Source: Haloarcula marina
GTDB lineage: Archaea > Halobacteriota > Halobacteria > Halobacteriales > Haloarculaceae
Reading direction: 5' to 3'
Length of the DNA stretch: 64,000 bases
NCBI RefSeq assembly: GCF_024218775.1
Contig: NZ_CP100404.1
Span: 1,364,001-1,428,000, forward strand
Positions within the stretch are counted from its first letter, which is position 1; each line of letters starts with the position of its first letter. Positions 14,727 to 23,236 of the stretch are shown one piece after another. The notes beneath the pieces are model-generated. The model did not search any database. It was not told the DNA's origin and saw only the letters and a list, made by a program, of their open reading frames with translations. The position numbers and the translations under genes were made by a program.

Positions 14727-16962
14727 CGTCGCCGTAGCGCGCTCGCTCGGCCGGGCCGACGTAGACGTACCGCACGTCGTACTCACGTAAGAGCGCGCGC
14801 TGTCGGGTCGATGCCCCGGTGTATATCGCTTCGACGTCCGCGACTCGATTCTGATAGACGCTGTCGTTGCGATACTGCGCCTCGTGGAACCACCCGGCCA
14901 CGGTGGGCAGGCCGGTCAGACTCGCCGGTGCGCTCGCGCCTTCGCCGTCGTCGGGGTTCCACCGGTAGCCTGCCGGGGCGGCCGTGACGATCGTCGGTCG
15001 CCCCTCGACGGTCCGGTCCAGCCAGCGGATGGCCTCGGCTTCTCTCGGGTGGTCCTCGTTCAGATAGGCCGTCCCGTTCAGGGTCGCGGGTCCGGTCGCC
15101 TCCGCGTGGTTCGAGAGCGCGAACGCGCCGTACAACGAGGTGGAGACGACCAGCAGGGCCACGAGCGCGCGCGTGCCCACGCTGGTCCACTGCCGTCGCG
15201 ACTCCGCGCTCGGCCGCCAGCGGGCGACCAGCCACGCCAGCACCGGCCCGACGGCGGCGGCCCACAGCACCCACACCTGCATGTACGTCTTGAACACCGT
15301 GTTCATCCGGCCGATGTTCTCCTTCACGAAGACGAACTCGACCAAGAGGACCAGTCCCGCGCCCGCGAGGATGAGCACCGCCTCGAAGTCCATCGGACCG
15401 TCGCCCCCGTCGGCCAACGTCGGGAACGCCGGGAGCGTTCGCTCCAGTCTCGGGGACCGAGCCAACAGCCAGGTTCCGACGAGTAGCGGCCCGAGCAGAC
15501 CGACGGCGGCCACGTCGAGTGTGGCGCCGAGGAAGACGAGGCCGACCGTTGCGAGACCGGCGATGCGCGCCCGGCGGGTCCCCAGCGCGCTTCCGACCTG
15601 CGCGTAGAGGTAGAGACCGAACGGGACGAGGAACACGCCGTGAACCGCCAGCAGTTCCAGCAGCGAGGTTCGGTCCGGGAGGACGGCGATTTCACGGCCG
15701 CTCGCGGCCCCCAACCAGAACGGCAGCGACCACAGGAGGCCGATGGCGACGATACCGACGGCGACGGCGACTGCGATGCCGATTCGCAGTCCCTCGTGGC
15801 CGAGGCCGTCGAACCGCAGGCGTTCGCCGACGCTGTTAGGGAGGAGCGTCGTGGGGTCGGCGGGCGCGACGGCGACGGTCAGCATTGCCAGCCCCGCCAC
15901 CGACGGGAACGACCACGTGTTCGTCACGGCCATCAACCCGGCGACGGCGGGGAGCGCGCCGAACAACAGCGCCAGCCGACGCCGCCACTCGACGGCGGGC
16001 GTCTGGAAGTAGCTGAGACACAGCGCGGCCGCCAACAGCAAAAAGCCCGTACTCATCATGTGGGCGTGCATGTCGCCGTTGAGCCACGCGAACAGGGGGA
16101 ACTCGTCGATGACGAACGCGGCGCTCGGTTCGTACGTCACGAAGTCCGCGGCGTCGTCGGTGATGACACGGCTGGCGTCCCAGTAACTGAACTGTCCCGG
16201 GCCGGCCGCCAACCCGTCGAGTTCGTAGCCAGCGTTGGTCGCCACCCACCGTGCGGGGCCGTCCGGTAACAGCCAGATGAGGAATCTGGCGGGCGTCGAG
16301 AAGTTGCTGGCGATGCCGACGAAAAAGGCCGACAGCGCGGCCGCGAGACGACGCGGGACGCCCCGGTCGGCGGCGATGGCCCCAGCGAGGCCGTACGTCG
16401 CCGTCACGAGCGTCGCGTAGAAGCCCGCGAGCGCGAGGTTGTAGGCGTACTGGCCCGCGGTTCCCGTCAAGCGGGTGAGGATAGCGGCGACGAGGTGGCC
16501 GCCGTAGTAGTACGCGACCGGTTCGCCCGCGAACCACATGTCCTCCGGCGGCAGGCTATCGGCCCGGAGGAGGGACTGCAAGAGACCGAAGTCGAGGAAC
16601 TTCTCGCCGCCGATGGGGATTATCACGGGGTCGAGCGCCCGTATCGCGACGAGGAAGCAGAAGGCGAGTGTGAACACGCCAGCGACTTCGGCGTAAGCGC
16701 GGCCGTCTACCGGGTCGACCGTGCGCACGGCCACCGCGGCGGCGGCCACGAGGACGACGAGTCCGCCCCAGACGCCAGCGGTGAGCGAGATGCGGCCGAC
16801 GAAGTAGGTCACGAGCCACAGTATCGTCAGCGCGACCGGAATCCCGAAGGCGACGCCGCGGTCGGCGAAACGGGGGAACAGGACGGCGGCGACAGTCGCA
16901 CCGACGTAACACAACAGCAGATAAAGCGCGAGCCAGAGGGCGACGAGGCCGTACTCCATCAC
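14641..16962 (-). CDS. DUF2298 (Chlor_Arch_YYY type) polytopic membrane protein
   Basis: 773 residues with more than ten membrane helices. The tyrosine triplet of this family is in EPVAYYYGGH near residue 150. The family, named for the YYY motif, consists of large membrane proteins resembling GT-C glycosyltransferases; its biochemical role is not established. A soluble region of about 130 residues closes the protein. The start is ATG (16962 or 16959). A TATA-like box lies 25 bases upstream and is divergent from the GT2 gene, which may act in the same surface-glycan process. The last codons lie within a tandemly duplicated segment. Confidence 0.85.
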   Translation of the reverse strand: MMEYGLVALWLALYLLLCYVGATVAAVLFPRFADRGVAFGIPVALTILWLVTYFVGRISLTAGVWGGLVVLVAAAAVAVRTVDPVDGRAYAEVAGVFTLAFCFLVAIRALDPVIIPIGGEKFLDFGLLQSLLRADSLPPEDMWFAGEPVAYYYGGHLVAAILTRLTGTAGQYAYNLALAGFYATLVTATYGLAGAIAADRGVPRRLAAALSAFFVGIASNFSTPARFLIWLLPDGPARWVATNAGYELDGLAAGPGQFSYWDASRVITDDAADFVTYEPSAAFVIDEFPLFAWLNGDMHAHMMSTGFLLLAAALCLSYFQTPAVEWRRRLALLFGALPAVAGLMAVTNTWSFPSVAGLAMLTVAVAPADPTTLLPNSVGERLRFDGLGHEGLRIGIAVAVAVGIVAIGLLWSLPFWLGAASGREIAVLPDRTSLLELLAVHGVFLVPFGLYLYAQVGSALGTRRARIAGLATVGLVFLGATLDVAAVGLLGPLLVGTWLLARSPRLERTLPAFPTLADGGDGPMDFEAVLILAGAGLVLLVEFVFVKENIGRMNTVFKTYMQVWVLWAAAVGPVLAWLVARWRPSAESRRQWTSVGTRALVALLVVSTSLYGAFALSNHAEATGPATLNGTAYLNEDHPREAEAIRWLDRTVEGRPTIVTAAPAGYRWNPDDGEGASAPASLTGLPTVAGWFHEAQYRNDSVYQNRVADVEAIYTGASTRQRALLREYDVRYVYVGPAERARYGDVTIDHLSGVTPVKRSGGVVIYRVHQEQL

Positions 16963-16982
16963 ACGAGAGAGCGCGACGCTGG

Positions 16983-16990
16983 CCTATACG
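16983..16990 (-). promoter_or_regulatory. probable promoter of the DUF2298 gene
   Basis: On the minus strand CGTATAGG is centred 25 bases before the ATG at 16962, consistent with leaderless transcription. It forms a divergent pair with the box at 17033. Confidence 0.4.
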
Positions 16991-17032
16991 TCTTTTGCAC
17001 CCTCGCGCGCGAGTCCGGTCACGGTCCGAACT

Positions 17033-17040
17033 GTTTTTAC
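17033..17040 (+). promoter_or_regulatory. probable promoter of the GT2-GtrA operon
   Basis: GTTTTTAC is centred 28 bases before the ATG at 17065, supporting that start and a leaderless transcript. Confidence 0.4.
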
Positions 17041-17064
17041 TCGGCGGCGGTGGATGCCAACACA

Positions 17065-17832
17065 ATGTCGCGTTCCGTCGGCGTGGTCGTCCCAGCCTTC
17101 CGGCCCGACGTCCCCCAACTCCGGGCGTACGTCGCGGCTATCGACGAGACGCTCGCTCCGGAGACGATTCTCGTCGAACTCGACGCGCCCCGCCACGGGG
17201 TCGTCGACCGACTCGCGGACGTTCCGGCCCGCATCGAGACAGTTCCATACCGCCGCGGGAAAGGTGCGGCCGTCACCGCGGGGTTCGAGCGCCTGTCGAC
17301 GGACGTGCTCGTCTTCGCCGACGCCGACGGGTCGACGCCGGTCCGTTCGCTCGAACGCGTCGTCAGCGGGGTCCGCGACGGCGACACCGACCTCGCCGTC
17401 GGGTCGCGCCGCCACCCCGATTCCGCCGTCACCAGTCACCAGACGTTCGCCCGCCGATTCCTCGGCGACGGCTTCGCCTGGCTGGCCGGTCGCCTGCTCG
17501 ACGTGTCCCTGTACGACTACCAGTGCGGCGCGAAGGCCATCGACGCTGGCGCGTGGGCGCAGGTGCGCGCGCACCTCTACGAACCCGGCTTCGCGTGGGA
17601 CGTGGAACTCGTCGCCATCGCGGGCGCGCTGGACCTCCGAGTCACGGAGGTACCCATCGCCTGGGAGGACCAGCCGGGGTCGACCGTCTCCCCGATTCGG
17701 GATTCGGCGGCGCTGTTCCGCGCGCTACTGGCGGCCCGCCACCGGGCGAAACAGCTCCGCGACGACCGCCTGCACACAGCCATCGCCGCGCGTCGGGAGG
17801 ACCCGACGGCGCTCGTCGAACGGGAGCGATGA
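17065..17832 (+). CDS. family 2 glycosyltransferase (dolichyl-phosphate sugar synthase-like)
   Basis: 255 residues of the GT-A fold. VGVVVPAFRPD opens the nucleotide-sugar domain; the metal-binding DxD appears as FADADGS near residues 92-98; and YDYQCGAKAI around 150 and EPGFAWDVELVAIA around 172 match the acceptor and catalytic blocks of dolichol-phosphate glucosyl/mannosyltransferases. A 17-kDa GtrA-like protein is encoded in an ATGA overlap, as in lipid-sugar flippase pairs. Likely role: charging a polyprenyl phosphate for surface glycans. The long in-frame region before 17065 is antisense to the DUF2298 gene and was discarded. Confidence 0.85.
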   Translation: MSRSVGVVVPAFRPDVPQLRAYVAAIDETLAPETILVELDAPRHGVVDRLADVPARIETVPYRRGKGAAVTAGFERLSTDVLVFADADGSTPVRSLERVVSGVRDGDTDLAVGSRRHPDSAVTSHQTFARRFLGDGFAWLAGRLLDVSLYDYQCGAKAIDAGAWAQVRAHLYEPGFAWDVELVAIAGALDLRVTEVPIAWEDQPGSTVSPIRDSAALFRALLAARHRAKQLRDDRLHTAIAARREDPTALVERER

Positions 17833-18320
17833 GCGGCCCCGGCGACAGGCTCAGGGACGCGGTTCCGGCGCGGTTCGAGTCGCTCGTCTCCGCGGTCCGG
17901 TTCGGCCAGTTCGCGTCCGTCGGCGTCGTCGGCGCGCTCAGCGACAACACCGTGCTCGCCGTTCTCCGTCTCGGCTTCGGTGTTCCCGAACTCTGGGCGA
18001 AAGCCGCGGGCATCGAGACGGCCATCGTCGTGATGTTTCTCGTCAACGAACACTGGACGTTCTCCGCGCAGGGGGCCGACGGCATCGTGCCGTTCGCCAA
18101 ACGCCTCGGGAAGTCACACCTCGTCCGCTCGGGCGGCGCGCTCGTCCAACTGGCCGTCTACTGGGTGTTGACCCAATGGCTCGCTGTCGAACTCGTCATC
18201 GCGGGCACGGATCTGTGGTTCCTCGCGGCCAGTCCCATCGCCATCGCCGTCGCCATGCTGGTCAACTACGTCTTCGAGAGCCTCTTTACCTGGAAGGTCC
18301 ACCAGCGCGACGCGACGTAG
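17829..18320 (+). CDS. GtrA family membrane protein
   Basis: 163 residues with four hydrophobic helices (about 28-48, 58-77, 100-118 and 130-155). It has the GtrA pattern: VRFGQFASVGVVGALSDN near residue 23, FLVNEHWTFS near 70, and NYVFESLFTWKV at the end. GtrA proteins act with GT2 enzymes on lipid-linked sugars, possibly as flippases. The start codon overlaps the stop of the glycosyltransferase gene (ATGA), indicating translational coupling. Confidence 0.85.
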   Translation: MSGPGDRLRDAVPARFESLVSAVRFGQFASVGVVGALSDNTVLAVLRLGFGVPELWAKAAGIETAIVVMFLVNEHWTFSAQGADGIVPFAKRLGKSHLVRSGGALVQLAVYWVLTQWLAVELVIAGTDLWFLAASPIAIAVAMLVNYVFESLFTWKVHQRDAT

Positions 18321-18358
18321 CGCGTGACTAATTCACGGACGGCGTTCGAATCACAACC

Positions 18359-18366
18359 CTTAATGA
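18359..18366 (+). promoter_or_regulatory. probable promoter of the tRNA-Met gene
   Basis: CTTAATGA is centred 26 bases before the first base of the tRNA, the spacing expected for an archaeal TATA box and direct 5' initiation near the mature end. Confidence 0.45.
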
Positions 18367-18388
18367 GGGGCCTCGGATATGAAGAGGT

Positions 18389-18463
18389 AGCGGGATGGGA
18401 TAGCCAGGAGATTCCGGCGGGCTCATAACCCGCAGATCGGTAGTTCAAATCTACCTCCCGCTA
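18389..18463 (+). tRNA. initiator tRNA-Met (CAT)
   Basis: 75 nt without an intron or encoded CCA. The acceptor stem pairs AGCGGGA with TCCCGCT, giving the A1-U72 end typical of archaeal initiators. The anticodon arm is GCGGG-CTCATAA-CCCGC with CAT in the loop and three consecutive G-C pairs next to the loop, another initiator feature. The T arm is GGTAG-TTCAAAT-CTACC, followed by discriminator A. It lies between GtrA and hpt. Confidence 0.95.
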
Positions 18464-18471
18464 TGTTCTAT

Positions 18472-18491
18472 CGCTCACAATATCGTGAGCG
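18472..18491. other. hairpin just downstream of the tRNA
   Basis: CGCTCAC and GTGAGCG form a perfect 7-bp stem around a six-base loop, starting nine bases after the tRNA. It could be a 3'-processing or termination element, or coincidence. The remaining bases up to 18727 contain no convincing gene; a 62-codon frame there is rich in Arg and Cys and was rejected. Confidence 0.4.
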
Positions 18492-18727
18492 TCGGATTCA
18501 CACGAGTCGATTTGAATCTCGATAGTCGCGCACAGCGAACGACGCCGCCGCCACGCCCTGTCTTCACGGACCTTCGTGAGCGTGTATTCTTCGGTCACGG
18601 TAGCTTGAACGAGAGAACACCGAGCGATAGCGGGGTGTATATTTCCCACCCACGACGAAGGCCGTCGTTGTCGGCATCGGCAATCGCGAGCAGTTCGGAG
18701 AAAGAGACCGGTTCCCGAGAGCGTCCC

Positions 18728-19297
18728 TCAGTCGTCCCCGGTCTCGTCGACGATGACGACTTCGCCGTCTTCGACGGTGACGTTGATGAGGGTCTTCGCG
18801 TCGTAACCCGCCTCGTCGAGTTTGTTGACGCCGTCGGCCTTCTTGATGACGCAGACGATGTCACAGATGTCCGCGCCGATGTCTTCGAGCGCGCCGGTCA
18901 GGGCGGCGAGGGTGCCGCCGGTCGAGAGCACGTCGTCGAGGACGAGGACGCGGTCGCCCTCGTACACGTCGTTGACGTACATCTCGTTCTCGGAGTAGCC
19001 GGTGACCTGCGAGAGCGCGACTTCGCCGTCGAGGCCGTACTGGCGCTTGCGGACGACGACCAGCGGGATGTCGGTCATCAGGGAGACGGCCGTCGAGAGG
19101 TGGATGCCCATCGCCGCGGGCGTGACGATTTTGTCGACGTTTTCGAGTTCCGCCTTGCGGATGATTTTGATGACGATTTCCCGGAGGAGTTCCGGGCGGA
19201 GCATGGGGACGCCGTCGCTGATGGGGTGGACGAAGTAGTGATAGCCGTCTTTCTCGATAATCGGCGCGTCCAACAGCGACTGCTTGAGTCGGTCCAT
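18728..19297 (-). CDS. hpt: hypoxanthine/guanine phosphoribosyltransferase family protein
   Basis: 189 residues of the type I phosphoribosyltransferase fold. The PRPP-binding motif [17 protein letters not shown] is near residues 117-133. [10 protein letters not shown] precedes it, and the [15 protein letters not shown] start is that of archaeal HGPRTases (Apt/Hpt group). The enzyme joins purine bases to PRPP in purine salvage. An A/T-rich box lies about 27 bases before the ATG. Base specificity cannot be fixed by reading; haloarchaeal relatives have been called both hypoxanthine- and adenine-type. Confidence 0.9.
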   Translation of the reverse strand: MDRLKQSLLDAPIIEKDGYHYFVHPISDGVPMLRPELLREIVIKIIRKAELENVDKIVTPAAMGIHLSTAVSLMTDIPLVVVRKRQYGLDGEVALSQVTGYSENEMYVNDVYEGDRVLVLDDVLSTGGTLAALTGALEDIGADICDIVCVIKKADGVNKLDEAGYDAKTLINVTVEDGEVVIVDETGDD

Positions 19298-19340
19298 GGC
19301 GACGGTACTGTGAGAGCGTACAAAAATTCGTCGTCAACGG

Positions 19341-21212
19341 TTAGGCCAGCGGGAGCAGGTCGCCCGCCGTTCGGACTATCGGCAACGCCTGTGCGCCGCC
19401 GACCGGATAGTACTCGACGGCGGCGAGACAGGTGAAGAGGAGGGCAGCACTCGTCGCGAGTGCCAACAGGACCGCGCCGAGTTGTCCGTAGCGACCTTCG
19501 CTCCGTCCGGCGAGCGCCCAGAGGCCGAGTGGTGCGGCCGCCGACAGCGAGAGGAGCGCGTGCAGTTGGAACGCCTCGCCGAGACCAGCGGCACCGAGGG
19601 CGACGGCGACGACGACCAATTGCCCGCCGACGAACACGCAAGCGGCGAGCGTCCAGCAGAACAGGCGCCAGTGGCCGGTGAGCGCCTCTCGGACTGGTGG
19701 TAGCCGGAGGACGCCGTACACACCCAGCGGGAACAACACGAACAGATACCGCGCGGTCACCTGCGCGTGGACCGGCAATCGGGTCGCATAGAGGAGCGCG
19801 AACCCGACTGCCGCGAGGACGGCGAAGCAGTCGACGACCCGCGTCGCAGAAAGCGTCCGGTCGGGGAGCGAGGCCCGCGGCCACCACCGACGTATCGTCG
19901 GGACGAGCGCCGTGACGGCGGCCAGAATCGGCGCGGACTCCAGTACGGAGAGGTTCACCGCCTCTTCGTTCGACCGGTTCAACACGTCCGGACTGGACCC
20001 GGACCGAACGTAGGCGTGAAAGATGTCGCCGGGTTGCCGGAGCGCCGTCTCGAACCCCAGGACGAGTTCACCGACGAGCAGTGTCAGCGGTGACAGCGCG
20101 GTTTCGAGGGCGTCGGCGAGCGGTGCGAACGGGCTTTCGCCGCCGTTCCGCGCCGCGGTCCCGCCACCACTCGCGGCCGTCGTCTCGCCCGTCGCCCCCG
20201 TCGCCGCGAGGAGTCGAGGCGGCCGGAGCGGCGAGTCCGCGATGAGCGTGTTCGTGATGAAAAAGGGGACGAGCGAGACGGCGAAGGCGGCCGTGAGGAC
20301 GGCGAGCGTCCGCGGGCTATTGTCGTCGGCGGTCCCCACGTCGGCGGCGGCGAGGCACGTCCCCAGCAAGAGCGCCTCCGGCGCGTGGACCCACGCGTAC
20401 AGGCCGACGAGGGCGTACGCGAGCGCCCGGAACGCGAGTGGGTTTTCGACCACCGCTCCGTCGGCATGCACGCGACTCCGATACAGCGCGTAGGCGATGC
20501 CCAGAACCACTGTCGCGGTGATGACGTGGCGTTTCGGCACGGTGGCCCAGAACGCCAGCGGCGTGCCGAGGGCGAACAGGAGCGCACCGAGCAGGCCGAC
20601 CCGGGGCGTGTGAACGTGGCCGAGCAGTCGATAGAGGAGAACCGGGCCGAAGGCGGCGACGGTCAGGTGAAACAGTTGGAGGGCGTGGAGATGCGACTTC
20701 GCCGCCAGCGGTTCGGCGAGGGCGACGTTCGCCGCGAACACGACGAGGACACCGCCGCTCCCGAGGACGCGCACCCAGCGCCGTCCCGTGAGGTGGCCAA
20801 CCTGGACGACCAGCGCCAACAGCGCGAGCGACCACAGTGCGAGGACGCCGATTCGCGGCGCGACGACGTTCCCCAGCGCATCGATGGCCCAGAGAAACGG
20901 CAGCGAGAGAACGATGACGCCGTAGTTCCGTGAGAGCAGTTCGCCGCCGTAGGTCCGGACGCCCGGCGTCTCCAGCCCCGGGCCGTAGACGGCTTCGGTC
21001 AGGACGAGACGCCCGTTCGAGAGGCTATAGAGTCCGTTCGCGAGCGCGTAGCTGTCGTTGATGAACACGCTGGTTCGCCAGCACACGGCGAACAGACAGG
21101 CGCTGGCGAGGAATATCGCCAGCCCCGTCCGGTCGCCGAAGACGGCCGCTCGGACGGTCGACCAGATGCCGGAACGCGACCACGTCCATCGCTCGACGCT
21201 ATCGACGCTCAT
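19341..21212 (-). CDS. large polytopic membrane protein, possibly GT-C-like
   Basis: 623 residues with about twelve hydrophobic helices and a hydrophilic loop near residues 335-370 (Gly/Ala/Thr-rich). A short acidic/Asn motif (VFINDSYA) follows the first helix. The topology resembles GT-C glycosyltransferases of surface glycan synthesis, but I see no decisive motif, so the function stays open. It is translated directly after the 161-residue protein with a four-base overlap (ATGA), so both probably act together in or outside the membrane. Confidence 0.7.
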   Translation of the reverse strand: MSVDSVERWTWSRSGIWSTVRAAVFGDRTGLAIFLASACLFAVCWRTSVFINDSYALANGLYSLSNGRLVLTEAVYGPGLETPGVRTYGGELLSRNYGVIVLSLPFLWAIDALGNVVAPRIGVLALWSLALLALVVQVGHLTGRRWVRVLGSGGVLVVFAANVALAEPLAAKSHLHALQLFHLTVAAFGPVLLYRLLGHVHTPRVGLLGALLFALGTPLAFWATVPKRHVITATVVLGIAYALYRSRVHADGAVVENPLAFRALAYALVGLYAWVHAPEALLLGTCLAAADVGTADDNSPRTLAVLTAAFAVSLVPFFITNTLIADSPLRPPRLLAATGATGETTAASGGGTAARNGGESPFAPLADALETALSPLTLLVGELVLGFETALRQPGDIFHAYVRSGSSPDVLNRSNEEAVNLSVLESAPILAAVTALVPTIRRWWPRASLPDRTLSATRVVDCFAVLAAVGFALLYATRLPVHAQVTARYLFVLFPLGVYGVLRLPPVREALTGHWRLFCWTLAACVFVGGQLVVVAVALGAAGLGEAFQLHALLSLSAAAPLGLWALAGRSEGRYGQLGAVLLALATSAALLFTCLAAVEYYPVGGAQALPIVRTAGDLLPLA

Positions 21213-21694
21213 TCGTCCACCTCGACGGTGAGGTTTCGCTCGGCGACCAGTCGACGGCTTCGCGAGTCTTCGACGACGACGCCAATCGTCCCGCGGTACG
21301 TCTGTCGGTCGATGCGCTCGGGTGCGAAGTTATCGGCGTCCATCGTCACTTCGTAGCGCTCGGCGACGGACGCGTCGAGAAAGTGGACCGTCGAGCGCGT
21401 GTAGCCGATGTCGTCGATATTCAGTCGGTACACGAGCATCGGGGTGCCGGTGAGCGCGTCGAACTGCACCGTCCCCGGCGGCACGGTGAGGTAGTACCCG
21501 CGTTGCCCGAACGACCCGCGCTCCAGCGTCGCCCGGTCGGGCAACGTCGCCGACGAGACGTTCGCCGTCCCCTCGCCGTACGCGACGCTCCGCTCCGTCG
21601 TCAGCGTGACGCCCGGAACGAGCGGTCCCGAGACGGCCGCCGTCACGAGGACGACGATAGCCACTCCGAGGACGGCGGCGCGCGAGTAATCCAT
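21209..21694 (-). CDS. hypothetical exported/anchored protein
   Basis: 161 residues. One N-terminal hydrophobic helix (residues 7-28) is followed by an extracytoplasmic beta-rich domain with NVS and NLT glycosylation-type sites. The segment RGYYLTVPPGTVQFDAL and the end RRLVAERNLTVEVDE suggest an immunoglobulin-like sandwich. It is the first gene of a pair with the polytopic protein. A TATA-like GCTTTTATCAC lies about 30 bases before the ATG. No family name can be given. Confidence 0.6.
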   Translation of the reverse strand: MDYSRAAVLGVAIVVLVTAAVSGPLVPGVTLTTERSVAYGEGTANVSSATLPDRATLERGSFGQRGYYLTVPPGTVQFDALTGTPMLVYRLNIDDIGYTRSTVHFLDASVAERYEVTMDADNFAPERIDRQTYRGTIGVVVEDSRSRRLVAERNLTVEVDE

Positions 21695-21758
21695 CGTTAC
21701 CTGTCTCTGGAGAGGTGGTGATAAAAGCGTCGTGGCGTAGCCGTCGCTGGCCGGGGTG

Positions 21759-21764
21759 AAAAAA
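21759..21764 (-). terminator. oligo-T terminator after pilin A
   Basis: Six consecutive T on the minus strand, 23 bases past the stop of the pilin gene at 21787, without a needed hairpin: the usual archaeal intrinsic termination signal. Confidence 0.5.
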
Positions 21765-21786
21765 TGAGAGAAGTGCGGTCGTTCAG

Positions 21787-22275
21787 TTACGCCTGCGGTC
21801 CGGAGTCCTGCGCGAGGGTTGCGGAGTTGTCTCCCTCGGGCGGTTCGTAGATGATACGGACTTCGTAGTCATTGCTCAGGGATGCGGTAATACTTGAACC
21901 GGCCGAGACATCCGTCGTCCCTTCTGCATCGTTCCAGGTTTGGGTTTCGTTACCGTCAGCTAAGTAGACTCTTGGTCCGCTTGCTTGGGCAGAAACCCAC
22001 CCATCTCCACGGATGTACAGACTGTTACCTTGGATGGTATCGCCACCGTCGTGGGTGACGGACAGAACGCCGTTACTCGCACTGTAACCCGTTGCATCTC
22101 CGTCGTAGTCGAACGCGAAACTGGCCTGCGGAGTCGTCTGCTGTGCTTGGTCGCCGAGTCCGAGGACGAACGACGCGATAACGGCGGCGAGGATGACGGT
22201 GATAGCCACCATCAGGATGACCCCGATAACCGGCGAGACAGCGTCGTCGTCGTGGATGAGTTGTTTCAAATCCAT
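21787..22275 (-). CDS. type IV pilin-like protein A
   Basis: 162 residues. A short basic/acidic leader (MDLKQLIHDDDA) precedes the conserved pilin core VSPVIGVILMVAITVILAA, the haloarchaeal PilA-type N-terminus cut by the PibD/archaeal prepilin peptidase before the hydrophobic helix. The exposed domain is beta-rich and acidic (FAFDYDGDATG, TVSVTHDGGDTI-like repeats), with a conserved SVTHDGGDTIQG block shared with pilins B and C. The six upstream in-frame codons are ignored because MDLK is the family start. It is preceded by a promoter with an inverted repeat and about 100 bases of leader. Confidence 0.85.
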   Translation of the reverse strand: MDLKQLIHDDDAVSPVIGVILMVAITVILAAVIASFVLGLGDQAQQTTPQASFAFDYDGDATGYSASNGVLSVTHDGGDTIQGNSLYIRGDGWVSAQASGPRVYLADGNETQTWNDAEGTTDVSAGSSITASLSNDYEVRIIYEPPEGDNSATLAQDSGPQA

Positions 22276-22394
22276 TGTTGTGTCCATATGCACACCGCAT
22301 GTCGGTCCTTACGAGCGATAACCCGATCCTACTCCCACCACACGGTTCGGTGTTGCTCGTAGAGGTGTGCTGATTCGTTCTCATGACGGCGGCT

Positions 22395-22439
22395 GACTTA
22401 TACCCACACCACGTTTTAGCGCTTCAACGGCGGCTTGAA
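22395..22439 (-). promoter_or_regulatory. pilin A promoter with inverted-repeat operator
   Basis: On the minus strand, TTCAA-N7-TTGAA (22423-22439) lies just upstream of a TATA box GGTATAAGT (22396-22404). The same 45-base arrangement, with identical spacing, lies upstream of pilin B. Transcription would start near 22372, leaving a leader of about 100 nt before the ATG. The intergenic region runs from 22276 to 22541 and shows no gene. Confidence 0.65.
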
Positions 22440-22541
22440 CGGCTTCAGGAGCTGTCTAATCTCGATATTCACGCCTGTTCAGCGAATCAAAGTGGTGGGT
22501 GGCGGATTTCGATTATCAGACGTGATTCTCGGACGGTGCAA

Positions 22542-23123
22542 TTAGTCATCGTCGTCGTACTGACGGGTCATGTACTCCGTGAGCGTCATCTCGCGGCCGA
22601 GGAACGTGTGGTACAGCGCCGACCCGGTCAGGACGACGGCCATCACCGTCGCCCAGACGAGCGGCGGGATGAGGGTGAAGGGGTAGACGCCGACCCACAG
22701 GACGACGACGACGGCGAGACTGACCGCGCCGAAAGAGAGGTAGTACTCCCGCCACGGGAACTCGCTTCCGGGGACGATTTCCAGGTAGACCGTCAACTCC
22801 TCGGTCTGCGGCGTCGTCGCGATAACGCCAGCGTCGGCGTCGTAGTCCACGATACCTGTCTCGTCCATCCGCGGCAGGTGTGTCTGTTGCAGCGTCGTGT
22901 AGACGCGCTTGCGTTGGGTGCTCGACACCTCGCCCTCGGGGCAGTCGTACTCCAGCGAGGCGACGTGGTCGGCGAGGTCGCCGAGGTCAACGGGACCGCC
23001 GTTCTCCCGGAGGTACTGGAGCGTGTAGCGCCGCCGCTCGTTCTGCAACACGTCGAAAATCTCGCCTTTCGAGAGCGCGTCCTCTGCTGGCGTGACGGAC
23101 GGGCGCTCGGTCTGCTGACTCAC
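22542..23123 (-). CDS. DUF7344 domain protein: HTH-like regulator with two membrane helices
   Basis: 193 residues from a GTG start. Residues 18-110 match the haloarchaeal DUF7344 domain, a winged-helix-like fold (KGEIFDVLQNERRRYTLQYL at 19-38; RVYTTLQQTHLPRMDETGIV further on). Residues 130-180 contain two membrane helices, and the tail ends in DDDD. Domains of this type are widespread beside haloarchaeal pilin and surface genes and are suspected DNA-binding regulators. It lies between pilin genes B and A, making it the best local candidate for sensing or controlling them. A TATA-like GGTTATTACC is about 70 bases upstream. Confidence 0.75.
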   Translation of the reverse strand: MSQQTERPSVTPAEDALSKGEIFDVLQNERRRYTLQYLRENGGPVDLGDLADHVASLEYDCPEGEVSSTQRKRVYTTLQQTHLPRMDETGIVDYDADAGVIATTPQTEELTVYLEIVPGSEFPWREYYLSFGAVSLAVVVVLWVGVYPFTLIPPLVWATVMAVVLTGSALYHTFLGREMTLTEYMTRQYDDDD

Positions 23124-23210
23124 GATTCGGTCTCACCCCGACACGCGATACCGAGCACCGGCATGTGTCCTACATCTGTGAGTCGATGGTAATAACCACA
23201 GCGGTCCGGG

Positions 23211-23226
23211 TGAAAGCGAAAAATGA
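23211..23226 (-). terminator. T-rich terminator after pilin B
   Basis: The minus strand reads CTCATTTTTCGCTTTC immediately after the pilin B stop, a T-rich tract typical of archaeal termination. Confidence 0.4.
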
Positions 23227-23236
23227 GTCGACGACC

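Noticed and set aside
18461-18649. 62-codon minus frame after the tRNA
   Set aside because: Composition is Arg/Cys-rich and unlike neighbours; no promoter; overlaps the hairpin next to the tRNA.
22383-23192. 269-codon plus frame across the pilin promoter and DUF7344 gene
   Set aside because: Begins inside the promoter repeat and is antisense to a real gene; Arg/His/Val-rich composition.
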